In this document: positions 25,767 through 35,485 of the stretch, piece after piece
Numbering within the stretch: the first letter of the stretch is position 1
How the letters are laid out: every line of letters begins with the position of its first letter
Origin: PALSA-505 sp963762615
GTDB taxonomy: Bacteria > Actinomycetota > Actinomycetes > Streptosporangiales > Streptosporangiaceae
DNA length: 64,000 nt
Assembly: GCA_963762615.1 (NCBI GenBank)
Contig: CAVXLG010000013.1
Location: 1,549,970 to 1,613,969 of the forward strand
Direction of reading: 5' to 3'
Translations under genes and position numbers: made by a program
The notes under the pieces: model-generated
What the model was told of the DNA's origin: nothing
Seen by the model: the letters and a program-made list of their open reading frames with translations, nothing else
The model's database searches: none

Positions 25767-26615
25767 TCAGCCTGTCCCGCCCGAAGACGGCGGCGCGGTA
25801 CCGCCCGAAGACGGCGATGACGGCGCGCCGGCGGACGGCGATGCCGTCCCGCCTGACGGCGGCGATGCCGGGCCGCCCGGCGGGGTCGTCGCGGCGGCGG
25901 CACCCTGGCCGGTTCCCGGCAGCACCCCGACGCCGACATCGTTATTGGCCGCGTTGCAGGACACGCCAGCGGCGTCCGCCGGGTTGACCGCGACCTGCAC
26001 GTCGTCTATGGCGTCACTGGACGTGCTGCCCGGACGGCCGATGTTGAGCACGACCGCGTTGAAGCTCAGCACGTTGCTGGCCGGCCGGGGGCACCGCCCG
26101 CCGTTGTCACTGGTCGCGAAGATATCTACGTGGTTCCCGACCTGCAGCCCGTCGGGCAGCTGACCGTCCTTGAGCGCGAGCCCCACCACGGTCATGCCCT
26201 TGGTCACGTTGTTGACGGCCGTCGTCATCTGCGGGGTGAGGAGCGTGCCGGGCGGCAGCATGGTAGCGGCATAGGTACGGGCCACCTGGCTGGCCTGATT
26301 CCAGGGCACGTAGTCGATGCCGGTGCCTGAGCTGACCTGGACCTCCTGCATGGAACTCAGCGGAATCTTCTGCCCCTGGCCAACCGGCTGCGATATCTCG
26401 ATGGCGCCCGTCTTGTGACCCGCGTCGATCACCAGCAGCGCCGCGACGAGAGCACCGCCGATCACCAGAACCACGGCCAGCGCCGCCAGGGCGGGCTTGC
26501 GCTCACGCGGCGCACTCGGCAGTCGCCGTCCGCCCGGCGCGGTCGGCTCCGGCCATGCACCGATGTCAGCGCCAGCCCCCGTTCCGCGCGGAATCGTGCC
26601 CCTGTCGCTTGACAT
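25767..26615 (-). CDS. CpaB/RcpC-like SAF-domain pilus protein
   Basis: 282 residues: cytoplasmic N-terminus, one membrane helix (ALAALAVVLVIGGALVAALLV), a SAF-type domain (GQKIPLSSMQEVQVSSG; MLPPGTLLTPQMTT; GLQVGNHVDIFAT) and a Ser/Pro/Gly tail. CpaB/RcpC proteins help build the outer part of the Tad machine. First gene of the minus-strand Tad operon; 276 bases separate it from eccC on the other strand, so the operon promoter should lie at 26616-26800. It ends 3 bases before tadZ. Confidence 0.8.
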   Translation of the reverse strand: MSSDRGTIPRGTGAGADIGAWPEPTAPGGRRLPSAPRERKPALAALAVVLVIGGALVAALLVIDAGHKTGAIEISQPVGQGQKIPLSSMQEVQVSSGTGIDYVPWNQASQVARTYAATMLPPGTLLTPQMTTAVNNVTKGMTVVGLALKDGQLPDGLQVGNHVDIFATSDNGGRCPRPASNVLSFNAVVLNIGRPGSTSSDAIDDVQVAVNPADAAGVSCNAANNDVGVGVLPGTGQGAAAATTPPGGPASPPSGGTASPSAGAPSSPSSGGTAPPSSGGTG

Positions 26616-26796
26616 CGGTCCGGCGTCTCCCTGCCTGCGGCATCTCCTTAAACGGGTGCTCCCGACGCTCCGCTTCGGCGCCTGCGCGCCAGCGGCCAGC
26701 GGGGTCGCGAGGCGAACCTATCTTGCCTGTGGTCCGCGGCGCAGGGATGTAATCAACCTGCTACCGGTCGGCCAGGTAATCCTCGCCTCGCACAGC

Positions 26797-26826
26797 TAGG
26801 TCACGGTCACGTAGGTCACGGTCACG
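26797..26826. promoter_or_regulatory. Perfect 15-base tandem repeat between the Tad and ESX promoters
   Basis: TAGGTCACGGTCACG occurs twice head to tail (26797-26811 and 26812-26826), giving four GGTCACG-type half-sites in 30 bases, in the region between the divergent cpaB-like gene and eccC. Such iterated sites suit a DNA-binding regulator that could act on both operons. Repeat seen directly; regulatory role inferred from place only. Confidence 0.45.
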
Positions 26827-26891
26827 CCGATCACGGGATGCCTGGTGATATCCGCGGTGACGGGCCAGGCTGCCCCGATACCATGCTGGGC

Positions 26892-29800
26892 ATGCGGATC
26901 GCGCTGACCGCGCTGACCCCGCAGGGCCCGCGGGATGTCGTGGTCAGCGCGGACGACGGCGCCGTGGTCGGTCAGGTCGCCGCGGCGCTACGCAGGGCTG
27001 CCGGAGGAGCCGAACGGCTGGCGCCGGTCATCAGGCTGCCCCGGACGCCAGCACACCCCGGCCAGGGGCTGGCGCCGCCGCTGGCCACCGGGCTGGCCGG
27101 GACGCCAGCACACCCCGGCCAGGCAGCAGCGCCGCCGCTGGCCACCGCGCAGGACACCGGGCTGGCCGGGACGCCACACCCTGGCCAGACAGCAGCGCCG
27201 CCGCTGGCCACCGCGCAGGGCACCGGGTGGCGAGCAGCCGCCCAGGAGACCCTGTGGCTGGACGGGCGGCCGGCCGACCCACGGGCCCGCGCGGCTTCCG
27301 TGCTCCGCGACGGCGCCCTGGTCGCGACCGACCCCCGGGCCGCCGCCGCCACGTCCGTCGCCGAGCAGGCCGGCCTGGCCGAGGTGCGGGTGGTCGGCGG
27401 CCCCGCCGCGGGAACGGTGCACCGGCTGGGGTTCGGCACGCTCACCCTGGGCGCCTCGCCCGACTGCAGCGTCCGGGTGACCGGGACCGGTCTGCCCGCC
27501 TACGTGGCCCGGCTGGTGATCGGGCCCGGCGGACCAGCCGGGCAGGCCATCGTCGAGCCGCTGCGCGGCCCCGCCGACGGCATCCCGCTGCTGCTGGACG
27601 GCGAGCCGCTGGCCGCGCCGAGGCCGTGGCCGCCGGGCTCGCTCCTGCAGGTCGGGGCCAACGTGCTCGCCCTGGCCAGTCCGGAGCAGCCGGACGCGCA
27701 CCTGACCCCGATCGGCGACGGCGGGCTGGCGTTCAACCGGCCGCCGCGGCTGCTGCCGTCCAGCCTGCCGCGCCGGGTCGAGATTCCGGTCGAGCCGAAG
27801 CGGTCGGAGAAAGCCCGGCTGCAGCTGCTGTCCGCGCTGCTGCCGCTGGCCTTCGGCGCGGTCCTGTGGATCGCGCTGAAGAATGCCCTGTTCGCCCTGT
27901 TCATGCTGATGAGCCCGGTGATGGTGATCGGCCAGTGGATGAGCGAGCGCCGCCACGGCCGGGTCTCCTACCGGCGCGGGATGCGGGAGTACAAGCGCAA
28001 GATGGCCGGGCTCGACGGCGTCATCGCCGCCGAGCGGGCCGCCGACGAGGCGCAGCGCCGGGACGCGGCGCCCGACCCGGCGCAGGTGCTGCTCACCGCG
28101 ACCGGCCCGCGGCGGCGGCTGTGGGAGCGCCGCGACGCCGACCCGGACGTGCTGCACCTGCGGATCGGCCTGTCCGACCGGCCGGCCAACATCGAGTTCG
28201 TCCCGGAGAAGGGGGCGCCGCGCGACGCCGAGCTGCCGCCGGCGCCCGCGGCGCGCAGCGTGCCTGTCTCGCTGCCGCTGCCCGAGCTCGGCGTGATCGG
28301 CCTGGCCGGGCCGGCCGGCGACTCCCGCGCGCTGGCCCGCTGGTTCGTCGCGCAGGCCGCGGCGCTGCACAGCCCGCGCGACCTGCACATCGTGGTGCTC
28401 GGCGCCGGCCGCAGGCCGGCGCCGAGTGGAACTGGGTCCGCTGGCTTCCGCACTGCGCGCCGCAGCAGGGTGAGGAGTGCCTGGCGCTGGTCGGCACGGA
28501 CCCGGACTCGGCGGCGCGCCGGGTGGCCGAGCTTGCCGCGGAGGCCGCCGAGCGGATGAGGCAGGCCGGCGACTCCCGGGGGTTCGGCCCGGGCTTCGGC
28601 GACAGCAGCGAGGCGGCCGCCGACCCGGCGCTCGGGCCCAAGGTCCTGCTGGTGCTGGACGGAGCGCGGGCGCTGCGCCGCATCCCCGGCATGCCGCAGG
28701 TGCTCGGCACCGCGCGCAAGACCGGCATCTACGCGATCTGCCTGGACGAATCGCAGCGGGTGCTGCCCGAGGAGTGCGCCGCCGTCGCCTCCTGGGATCG
28801 CGACCGGCCCGGCTGGCTGTCCCTGCAGGGCAGCGGCCTGGATGCTCTCGGCTCGGTGCTCGCCGACCAGGTCAGCGTGGCCTGGGCGGACCGGGTAGCC
28901 CGGTCGATGGCCCCGGTCAGGGACGTGAGCCGGGACGACCCCGGCGCGACGATCCCGCCGGCCGCCCGGCTGCTCGACCTGATCGGGATGCCTGACCCCG
29001 CGCCCGGCGACGTGGCCGAGGTGTGGAAACGGTTCGGCCGCACGACTGCCGCGGTCATCGGGGTGAGCACCGAAGGGCCGTTCGGCATCGATATCCGGTC
29101 CGACGGGCCGCACGGGCTGATCGCGGGAACCACCGGGGCGGGCAAGTCCGAGCTGCTGCAGACCCTCATCGCGTCGCTCGCGGTGGTGAACCGGCCGGAC
29201 GCCATGACGTTCGTGCTCATCGACTACAAGGGCGGCAGCGCGTTCAAGGACTGCGCCCGGCTTCCGCACACCGTCGGCATGGTCAGTGACCTCGACGGAC
29301 ACCTGACCGAACGGGCCCTGGCCTCGCTGTCGGCCGAGCTGAGGCGGCGGGAGGAGATCCTGCTGCGGGCCGGGGCCAAGGACATCGAGGATTACTGGGA
29401 CACCGGGCGGGTCAGCCCCGGGCTGCCGCCGCTGCCCCGGCTCATGCTGATCATCGACGAGTTCGCCTCGCTGGTCGCCGAGCTGCCGGACTTCGTCACC
29501 GGGCTGGTCGGCATAGCCCAGCGCGGCCGGTCGCTCGGCGTGCACCTGATCCTGGCCACCCAGCGGCCGGCCGGCGTGGTGAGCGCCGACATCCGGGCCA
29601 ACACCAACCTGCGGATCGCGCTGCGGGTGACCGACGCCGAGGAGTCCGCCGACATCATCGACTCCCGCGACGCCGCGTTCATCGCCAGGTCCACGCCGGG
29701 CCGGTGCTACGTCCGGTCCGGGGCGACCGCTCCGGTCGCGGTCCAATCGGCCAGGATCGGGGGCCGGCGCCCCGGGACAGGGCCGGCCGGGAGCCGGCCC

Positions 29801-31542
29801 GGGTCATCCCGGTGCCGTGGGCCGGCCTCGGTCGCCCGCTCCCGCCGGCCGGGCTGACCGGGGACGACGACGAGAGCATGATCACCGACCTGTCCGTCCT
29901 GGTAGACGCCATCTGCACGGCGGCCGCCCAGGCCGGGGTCCCCGAGCAGCCCAGCCCGTGGCTGCCGCCGCTGGCCGACGCCGTCGCGCTGGCTGACCTG
30001 CCGCCCGTCCCGGCCGGTGGCGACGGCGAGGTCACGCCGGTCCCGTACGGGCTCACCGACGTGCCGACCCGGCAATCGCGGCAGCCGCTCGCGCTAGACC
30101 TCGGGCACGGCGGGCACCTGGTCATCGCGGGGGCGGCGCGGACCGGCCGGTCCACCGCGCTGCGCACGATGGCAGGCTCGGTGGCCGCGCACACCTCGCC
30201 CGCCGACGTGCACATCTATGCGATCGACTGCAGTACCGGCGCGATGCTGCCGCTGGCCGGCCTGCCGCACTGCGGCGCGGTGGTCACCCGGGACCAGACC
30301 GACCGGGTCGAGCGGCTGCTCGGCAAGCTGCGCGGCGAGATCCTGCGGCGCCAGCAGCTGCTGGCCGCCGGGGGCTTCGCCGGCCTGGCCGAGCAGCGGG
30401 CCAGCGCCGCCGGCCAGGACAGGCTGCCCTGGATGCTGCTGCTGCTCGACTGGTGGGAGGGATACGTCGCGGCGTACGAGCAGTACGACTACGGGCGGCT
30501 GATCGACACCCTGCTGCAGACGCTGCGCGAGGGTGCCGCCGTCGGCCTGCGCGCGGTCGTCACCACCGACCGGTCCGCGCTGGCCGGTCAGGCGAGCACG
30601 GTATTCGGCCAGCGGATGGTGCTGCGGCTGGCCGACCGGTCCGATGCCCAGCTGGCGGGCGTCCGCGAGCGCAGCCTGCCCGCCCACCAGCCGCCTGGCC
30701 GGGTCATGTTCGAGAGCACCCCGCAGGCCTGCGAGGCACAGATCGCGCTGCTGGATCCGAACCCGTCCGGGCCCGCCCAGGTGGCCGCGCTGCGCCGGCT
30801 CGGCGACCAGGCGCTGGCCCGGTACGGCCGGCCGCCGCAGCCGCAGCGGCCGCTGCGCGTGGATACGCTGCCGGCCCGGATCACCTTCGCCGACGCGCTG
30901 GCGATCGACCCGGAATTCGCGCCGCCGTCACCGCTGTGGGCGATGGTCGGGGTGGGCGGCGACGAACTGGTGCCGCAGGGTCTCGACGTGCGGGACGAGG
31001 GCCCCGGGCTGGTGGTCGCAGGGCCGCCGCGGTCCGGCAAGTCCAGCACCCTGCTGACCATGGCCCGCTGGCTGCTGCGGCACGGTACCGAGGTCCTCAC
31101 GATCACCCCGCGGCGATCCCCGCTGCGCGCCCTGGAGGGCGAGGCGGGCGTGATCGGCACGTTCGGCGGCGACGTGGCCGGCGAGGCGCTGGTCGGGGCG
31201 ATCGAGGGCAAGGACCGCTTCGTGCTGCTGGCGGACGACGCGGAGCTGCTGTTCAACGGGCCGATCGACGACCTGCTCAACCAGATCCTGCTGGCCGGCC
31301 GGGACGGCGAGCACGGGCTGATCATCGCCGGGCCGGCCGGCGACCTGGGCCGGGCCTACTCGGGCTTCATCCCGCAGGCGCTGAAGTCACGGTGCGGCGT
31401 CCTGGTCGCGGTGGCCTCGCCGGCCGACGGCGACCTGTTCGGCGTCCGGCTGCCGCGCAACGCCGGCCCCGGGCCGCTCGGGCGCGGCCTGCTGGTCCGG
31501 CCGGGCGCCGTCGCGCCGGTCCAGCTGGCCGTCTGCGAGTGA
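26892..31542 (+). CDS. eccC: Type VII secretion ATPase EccC with FHA domain (two frameshifts)
   Basis: About 1,550 residues, the motor ATPase of ESX secretion. Order: ubiquitin-like N-terminus (MRIALTALTPQGPRDVVVS), a Pro/Ala repeat, an FHA-like domain (HRLGFGTLTLGASPDC), two membrane helices (about 27830-27940), then three FtsK/SpoIIIE-type ATPase domains. Domain 1 has GTTGAGKSE and LMLIIDEFAS; domain 2 has GAARTGRST, with Arg replacing the Walker lysine; domain 3 has GPPRSGKSS. The frame must change near 28415 (one base missing) and near 29765, where five G occur and six would restore RIGGPAPRDRAGREP. Start at 26892 rather than 26838, since it begins the conserved fold. No eccB, eccD, eccE or mycP is in the window. 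Confidence 0.85.
27045..27225 (+). repeat. In-frame repeat in the eccC N-terminal linker
   Basis: Three degenerate copies of a block encoding TP(A)HPGQ..APPLATAQ-TGLAG, including CACCCCGGCCAG and GCGCCGCCGCTGGCCACC words, between the ubiquitin-like part and the FHA domain. It lengthens a flexible linker and varies in unit length (about 55-70 bases). Confidence 0.75.
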
Positions 31543-31548
31543 GCGCGC

Positions 31549-31660
31549 CAGCCCCTGCGGGTGAACGTGCAGCCCCTGCGGGTGAGCGTGCCAGCCCCTG
31601 CGGGTGAACGTGCAGCCCCTGCGGGTGAGCGTGCCAGCCTCTGCGGGTGAGCATGCCAGC
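31549..31660. repeat. Five-copy 21/22-base tandem repeat after eccC
   Basis: Five copies of CAGCCCCTGCGGGTGA followed by a short A/GCGTGC variant, alternating 21 and 22 bases, immediately after the eccC stop. There are no spacers, so this is not CRISPR. Each unit contains a TGA in one frame. It sits before a strong hairpin in the gap between convergent genes. Confidence 0.85.
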
Positions 31661-31677
31661 CGTCTGAGCATGACGAA

Positions 31678-31712
31678 GGGCCCCGGCGGCAGGGCTTGCC
31701 CGCCCGGGGCCC
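31678..31712. terminator. Bidirectional hairpin between eccC and the WXG100-like gene
   Basis: GGGCCCCGG (31678-31686) can pair with CCGGGGCCC (31704-31712) around a loop that itself holds GGGC/GCCC complements. Located between convergent genes (eccC ends at 31542; the minus-strand WXG100-like gene ends at 31730), so it can serve both directions. Confidence 0.65.
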
Positions 31713-31729
31713 TCGCAGGTACAGGGGTC

Positions 31730-32008
31730 TTACCGCACGGTGGAGTTCAGCTGCTCTGCCATGTTCTGCTGGTTGGACGTGGCCTTGCTGGCCTGGTTCA
31801 GCAACTCGATCACCTTGTTCACGGTGGGAGTAGCCTGCTGCACCGTCTCCTGCAGCCGCGTGAAACTGGCGTCCACCCAGTTGCCGGACAGCGCGCTGAT
31901 GTCGGAGTTCACCTTGGTCCAGACATCATTGAGGTTGCTGGCATCGGCGGCGAGAGCCGACGCGCCGCTCCCCATCCCGCCGATGTTGTATCGCTGGTCA
32001 CCTGCCAT
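31730..32008 (-). CDS. WXG100-like ESX substrate with a Trp-Val-Asp turn
   Basis: 92 residues, Ala/Asn/Thr-rich, predicted helical hairpin of WXG100 size. The expected central Trp-X-Gly turn reads GNWVDASF (Trp44-Val-Asp), and helix 2 continues RLQETVQQATPTVNKVIELLN. Likely secreted by the EccC machine as half of a heterodimer, with the WSG protein at 34731-35045 as a candidate partner. ATG at 32008 follows GGAGGGATGACATCCC, a good ribosome site. Divergent from the 647-aa gene and convergent with eccC. Confidence 0.75.
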   Translation of the reverse strand: MAGDQRYNIGGMGSGASALAADASNLNDVWTKVNSDISALSGNWVDASFTRLQETVQQATPTVNKVIELLNQASKATSNQQNMAEQLNSTVR

Positions 32009-32204
32009 GGGATGTCATCCCTCCGTCAACTCGATGCTGGAACTCTCGCGGTGATCGTCCGGGCCAGGTGAATCATTCACGCGGCTGCGGCGGAAGAGAT
32101 GATATAGCGATATCACTTCTTCCCGCGCGGTAATCTGCGCAACGGGAGTGACGACAGCGAGCAATGTGCCTACACGGCGGCGCGAGACCTGGGGCAGGCC
32201 AGCG

Positions 32205-34148
32205 ATGACCAGAGTGGAATCCGGCGGCGGCGGAGGCTCGGTCGGGATCGACCCGCAGCTGCTGCAGAGCATGATCAACGCGATGAACTCGTCCGCCGGC
32301 GAAGCGCTGACCCTGGTGAACGGCTACATCAGCCAGCTGACCCGGGTCGGGCTCGACACCGGCAGCCTGGCCAGGGCCGTCCAGGACCTGACCTGGGCGC
32401 AGGATCAGGTCCCGATGCTGAACCGCCGGCTGTCGCTCGCGCAGGCCATGGCCGAGCAGAATCCCGGCCTGATGGACGTCACGGCCGGCGCCGGCGCCCT
32501 CGACTTCGCCACCAACCAGGCCGCGCAGGCGGCCGGCAAGTCGGACGGCACCAGCGCCGTGGCGGCCCTCGAGGAGCGCGGCAACGTCAACTTCATCCTC
32601 AAGGACCTGCAGGCACACGCCGACGACCCGGCCTACATGTCGGCGTTCTTCGGCGCGCTGGGCCCGCAGGGCCTGACCGCGCTCGGCCTCCAGGTCACCG
32701 GCTACCAGCAGGAGGGCAACCAGGACCAGTACCGGGAGTGGGCCGGCACCGTCGGTGACTCCTTCGCCGTCGCCACCTACCAGATGCCGTACAAGCCGGA
32801 TTGGATCAGCCGGCTCCAGCCGCCCGGTGAGCTGGCCGTCGACCCCGCGATGCCGATGCTGGGAGTGATCCAGCCCTTCCTCAGCCACGGCGTCTACTCC
32901 GCCAGCTGGCTCAGCCCGCTGGGCACGTACGCGCTGGAGCAGGCCTCCATCCAAGGGCGGGCGCCGGGGATGGAAATGCCGGTCCAGCTGGACGGGATAT
33001 GGACCGCCATATCGCACAATCCCGCGTTCGACGCGCAGTTCTACCAGCAGAACTTCGCCAACGGCAGCAGGCCCGACGACAGCATCCTCGCGGTCATGAC
33101 CAATCCGATGCTCATCGGTTCCGTCGACGACTCCGCGTTCGCCGCAATGGTCCGGTCGGCGACCATCCCGCCTGCCGGCACCGCCAGTACCGGCCCGTTC
33201 GCCGCCAACGCGCAGCTGACCATCCGGCAGTTCGGCAGTGATCCGAGCCTGCGCACGTCCGACCAGGTACGCGCCGCGTTCGGCGCCATCGTGGTGACGT
33301 ACTTCAACGACCTGGCCTATACCGTCCGCGCGGCCGCCCCGGGTGTCGGCGCGCAGGACGTACCCGGCCTGCCGGTCAGCGCCGGCCAGCAGGACTGGGC
33401 GACCTTCGTGGCCGAAGCCATGCGGGACAAGACCACCGCCGCGGAACTGCTCACTTGCTACAGTTCCTGGGCTCGCAGCCAGCCCCACGACAGCTACCCC
33501 AGCGAGGGCGGCGGGCCGAGCGTCCCGCTGGATCAGGGGTTCTGGAACGACGCGTCGCTCGGGATGCTGCGGGACTTCATGGCCCATGACTACCAGCTGG
33601 CCGGGGCGCCGGCGGGCCAGAGCACGGGCTCGATCGCCGACATTGCAGCGGCAGGCGGGTCCGCGATCCTGACCAGCCTGGTCTTCGGCCCGGAGGCCGG
33701 CCTCGGCGAGATCCTGGCCGAGGGCGGGAAGGACGCGTTCCAGGCCGCGGCGGAGGCCGATCTCAACACGGTGTTCAGCAGCGGCGATCCGCAGCCCGTG
33801 AACGACCCCGCGCTGCAGCAGCTGACCGGCATCCAGCAGAACTGGTCCCAGATCGTGAGCGACTGGTACAACGCCGGGAACCGGGCGACGGCCACCCCGT
33901 ACCTGAACCAGTCCTACAACGGCGATCCCGCCACGTACATCAGCCAGTTCAGCAACCTGGGGAAGAACGCGAACTTCATCCAGAACGGGCAGATCATGAA
34001 TCCCGCCCAGATGAACCCGTACCAGCTGGCCGCGTTCAACGAGTGGCTGCAGGACCCGGCGATCGTTTCGGCCAACAGGGAGGAATTCATTTCCCAGGGA
34101 CTCGGCGGGCTGCTGAGCCAGTACGCGCGAAGCACCTCCGGCGGGTGA
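32205..34148 (+). CDS. Large ESX-linked hypothetical protein (putative type VII substrate)
   Basis: 647 residues, no signal peptide, no clear membrane segment. The first 150 residues are helical (LLQSMINAMNSSAGEALTLV; LARAVQDLTWAQDQVPMLN), like the N-terminal targeting helices of long WXG/LXG proteins; the rest is a large domain rich in Ala, Gln and Asp. It matches in outline the long proteins beside eccC in Streptomyces and Streptosporangiales. ATG at 32205 is chosen because the Gly-rich start precedes the first helix; 32148 is an alternative. The downstream lipoprotein starts on its stop codon, so the two are coupled. Function unknown; secreted effector or surface protein is the working idea. 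Confidence 0.65.
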   Translation: MTRVESGGGGGSVGIDPQLLQSMINAMNSSAGEALTLVNGYISQLTRVGLDTGSLARAVQDLTWAQDQVPMLNRRLSLAQAMAEQNPGLMDVTAGAGALDFATNQAAQAAGKSDGTSAVAALEERGNVNFILKDLQAHADDPAYMSAFFGALGPQGLTALGLQVTGYQQEGNQDQYREWAGTVGDSFAVATYQMPYKPDWISRLQPPGELAVDPAMPMLGVIQPFLSHGVYSASWLSPLGTYALEQASIQGRAPGMEMPVQLDGIWTAISHNPAFDAQFYQQNFANGSRPDDSILAVMTNPMLIGSVDDSAFAAMVRSATIPPAGTASTGPFAANAQLTIRQFGSDPSLRTSDQVRAAFGAIVVTYFNDLAYTVRAAAPGVGAQDVPGLPVSAGQQDWATFVAEAMRDKTTAAELLTCYSSWARSQPHDSYPSEGGGPSVPLDQGFWNDASLGMLRDFMAHDYQLAGAPAGQSTGSIADIAAAGGSAILTSLVFGPEAGLGEILAEGGKDAFQAAAEADLNTVFSSGDPQPVNDPALQQLTGIQQNWSQIVSDWYNAGNRATATPYLNQSYNGDPATYISQFSNLGKNANFIQNGQIMNPAQMNPYQLAAFNEWLQDPAIVSANREEFISQGLGGLLSQYARSTSGG

Positions 34149-34717
34149 CGGTGAGACTGAGCCGACGGCGGCGCCTGCCCGCTGCCGCCGCGATCATCGC
34201 CCTGGCCGCGACCGCGTGCAGTTCCGGCGGCACCTCGGGTCAGGACGCCGCCAGGCAGGCGCAGGACCGGGTGCTCACGGCAGGCCGCGCCCTGTACCTG
34301 AAGTTCTTTGATGCCAAGGTCGCATCCAATCCGGCCATGTCGGGGAATTACCTGCCCTGCGCGGGGGATAGCGGTGGCACGAAAAAGCACTATGACGTCA
34401 GCTTTTCGCTCTTCCCGGTTAACCGGAACGTAAGTCTCGATGGGTACCGGCAGCAGCTCGTCGGCCTGGCCCGAACGGGCGGCTGGAAAGTCTCGCCAGG
34501 CAGCACGGCAGACTCGGCAGGCGCTGACGGCACGCGGTACAGCCTGGCCAAGGGCTCGCTCAGCGGTTCGCTGTCGGTGTTCCACGGCGTTTCGCCCAAG
34601 GTGGAAGCGAGCGCCTCGGTTGACAGCGCGTGCTTCGACGCCGGATCCGCGGCCGCCGGGCTGGCGAATCACGACAAGGATTTCCCGCTGCCGCACGTCA
34701 GCGCTTCGGCGCGATGA
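34145..34717 (+). CDS. Putative lipoprotein of the ESX locus
   Basis: 190 residues. Basic start (VTVRLSRRRRLPAAAAII), hydrophobic stretch and lipobox-like ALAATACSSGG, then a mature domain of about 150 residues with two cysteines (LPCAGDS; DSACFDAG). No family recognised. GTG at 34145 overlaps the stop of the 647-aa gene (GTGA), so translation is probably coupled; it may assist or anchor that protein at the membrane. Confidence 0.65.
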   Translation: MTVRLSRRRRLPAAAAIIALAATACSSGGTSGQDAARQAQDRVLTAGRALYLKFFDAKVASNPAMSGNYLPCAGDSGGTKKHYDVSFSLFPVNRNVSLDGYRQQLVGLARTGGWKVSPGSTADSAGADGTRYSLAKGSLSGSLSVFHGVSPKVEASASVDSACFDAGSAAAGLANHDKDFPLPHVSASAR

Positions 34718-34730
34718 TCGGAGGTTTCCG

Positions 34731-35045
34731 GTGACCAGCCAGCCTCAGGTGCCGAGCCCGATGCACGCGGTGCTCAGCGAGCTGTACGCGAGCATCTCGA
34801 AGGACCAGCCGGCCATGGCCGGCGCGCTGAAAGGTGCCTGCCAGCAGATCGGCGGCGGAGCGGCGTGGTCGGGCAGCGCCGCCGCCGCCTGGGGCAGCCA
34901 GCTGGACGGCTACTCCGCCGACCTTGCCAGCAGCATCGCCGCCGGGGTGGCCGAGGTCGGCAGCGCCCTGGCGGCCACCCCGGCGACCTGCAGCCAGGCG
35001 CAGGCCCGGACCGAGGAAATGATCCTTTCCGGGCGGCTCGGCTAG
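34731..35045 (+). CDS. WXG100-family protein
   Basis: 104 residues, two predicted helices around Trp46-Ser-Gly48 (AAWSGSAAAAWGSQLDGY). GTG at 34731 follows GGAGG at six bases. C-terminal helix ARTEEMILSGRLG. Likely secreted as a dimer by EccC; with the WVD protein at 31730-32008 it would make an EsxA/EsxB-type pair, although the two genes flank the locus rather than adjoin. Third gene of the 32205-35045 operon. Confidence 0.75.
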   Translation: MTSQPQVPSPMHAVLSELYASISKDQPAMAGALKGACQQIGGGAAWSGSAAAAWGSQLDGYSADLASSIAAGVAEVGSALAATPATCSQAQARTEEMILSGRLG

Positions 35046-35140
35046 GCGTGACGCACAGCGGAGGTCAGCGGGACGGGCCGCCGCCCGGCGCCTGGCGTGC
35101 GCGGCCGCCGATCCCGGCGCACGCCGGACGTCAGCGCTCT

Positions 35141-35482
35141 CTACGCCGTGACAACCGGGAAAGCAGCGCGAGCACCCGTCTGCCGACCGGCAACGTGTCC
35201 TGGACCGCCCGGCTCGGCCGATCGGTAGACGGCCGCCCAGGATTCGAGCGCGGGCTCGCGCCACGACGCCTGCAGGCCGGCTTCCCCGCTGTCGCCGTCC
35301 GCGCCGAACGGGACGGGATCCACGCCGGCGGAGGTCGGCTGATCTGCCGGCAGCTGCCCTGGGCCGCTGGCAGCTCCCGCCGCGGGGCGGGTCTCGCCAG
35401 ACCACCTGGCCCCGTCCCACCACCGCACGACGGCGGGGTTGTCGGGATCGGGGTACCAGGCGGGGGCGGGCTTGCCGGGCAT
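35141..35482 (-). CDS. DUF2510-domain protein
   Basis: 113 residues beginning MPGKPAPAWYPDPDNPAVVRWWDGARWSGE-type DUF2510 (split here for length: AWYPDPDNP then VVRWWDGARW). The rest is Pro/Gly/Ala-rich without known fold. DUF2510 occurs near the termini of many actinobacterial membrane or secreted proteins; role unknown. The ATG has no ribosome site and lies only three bases from a 10-base inverted repeat, so a leaderless transcript is likely. Confidence 0.65.
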   Translation of the reverse strand: MPGKPAPAWYPDPDNPAVVRWWDGARWSGETRPAAGAASGPGQLPADQPTSAGVDPVPFGADGDSGEAGLQASWREPALESWAAVYRSAEPGGPGHVAGRQTGARAAFPVVTA

Positions 35483-35485
35483 AGC

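Noticed and set aside
31549..31660. Regular short repeat that might be a CRISPR array
   Set aside because: Units are contiguous with no unique spacers, and no cas gene is in the window.
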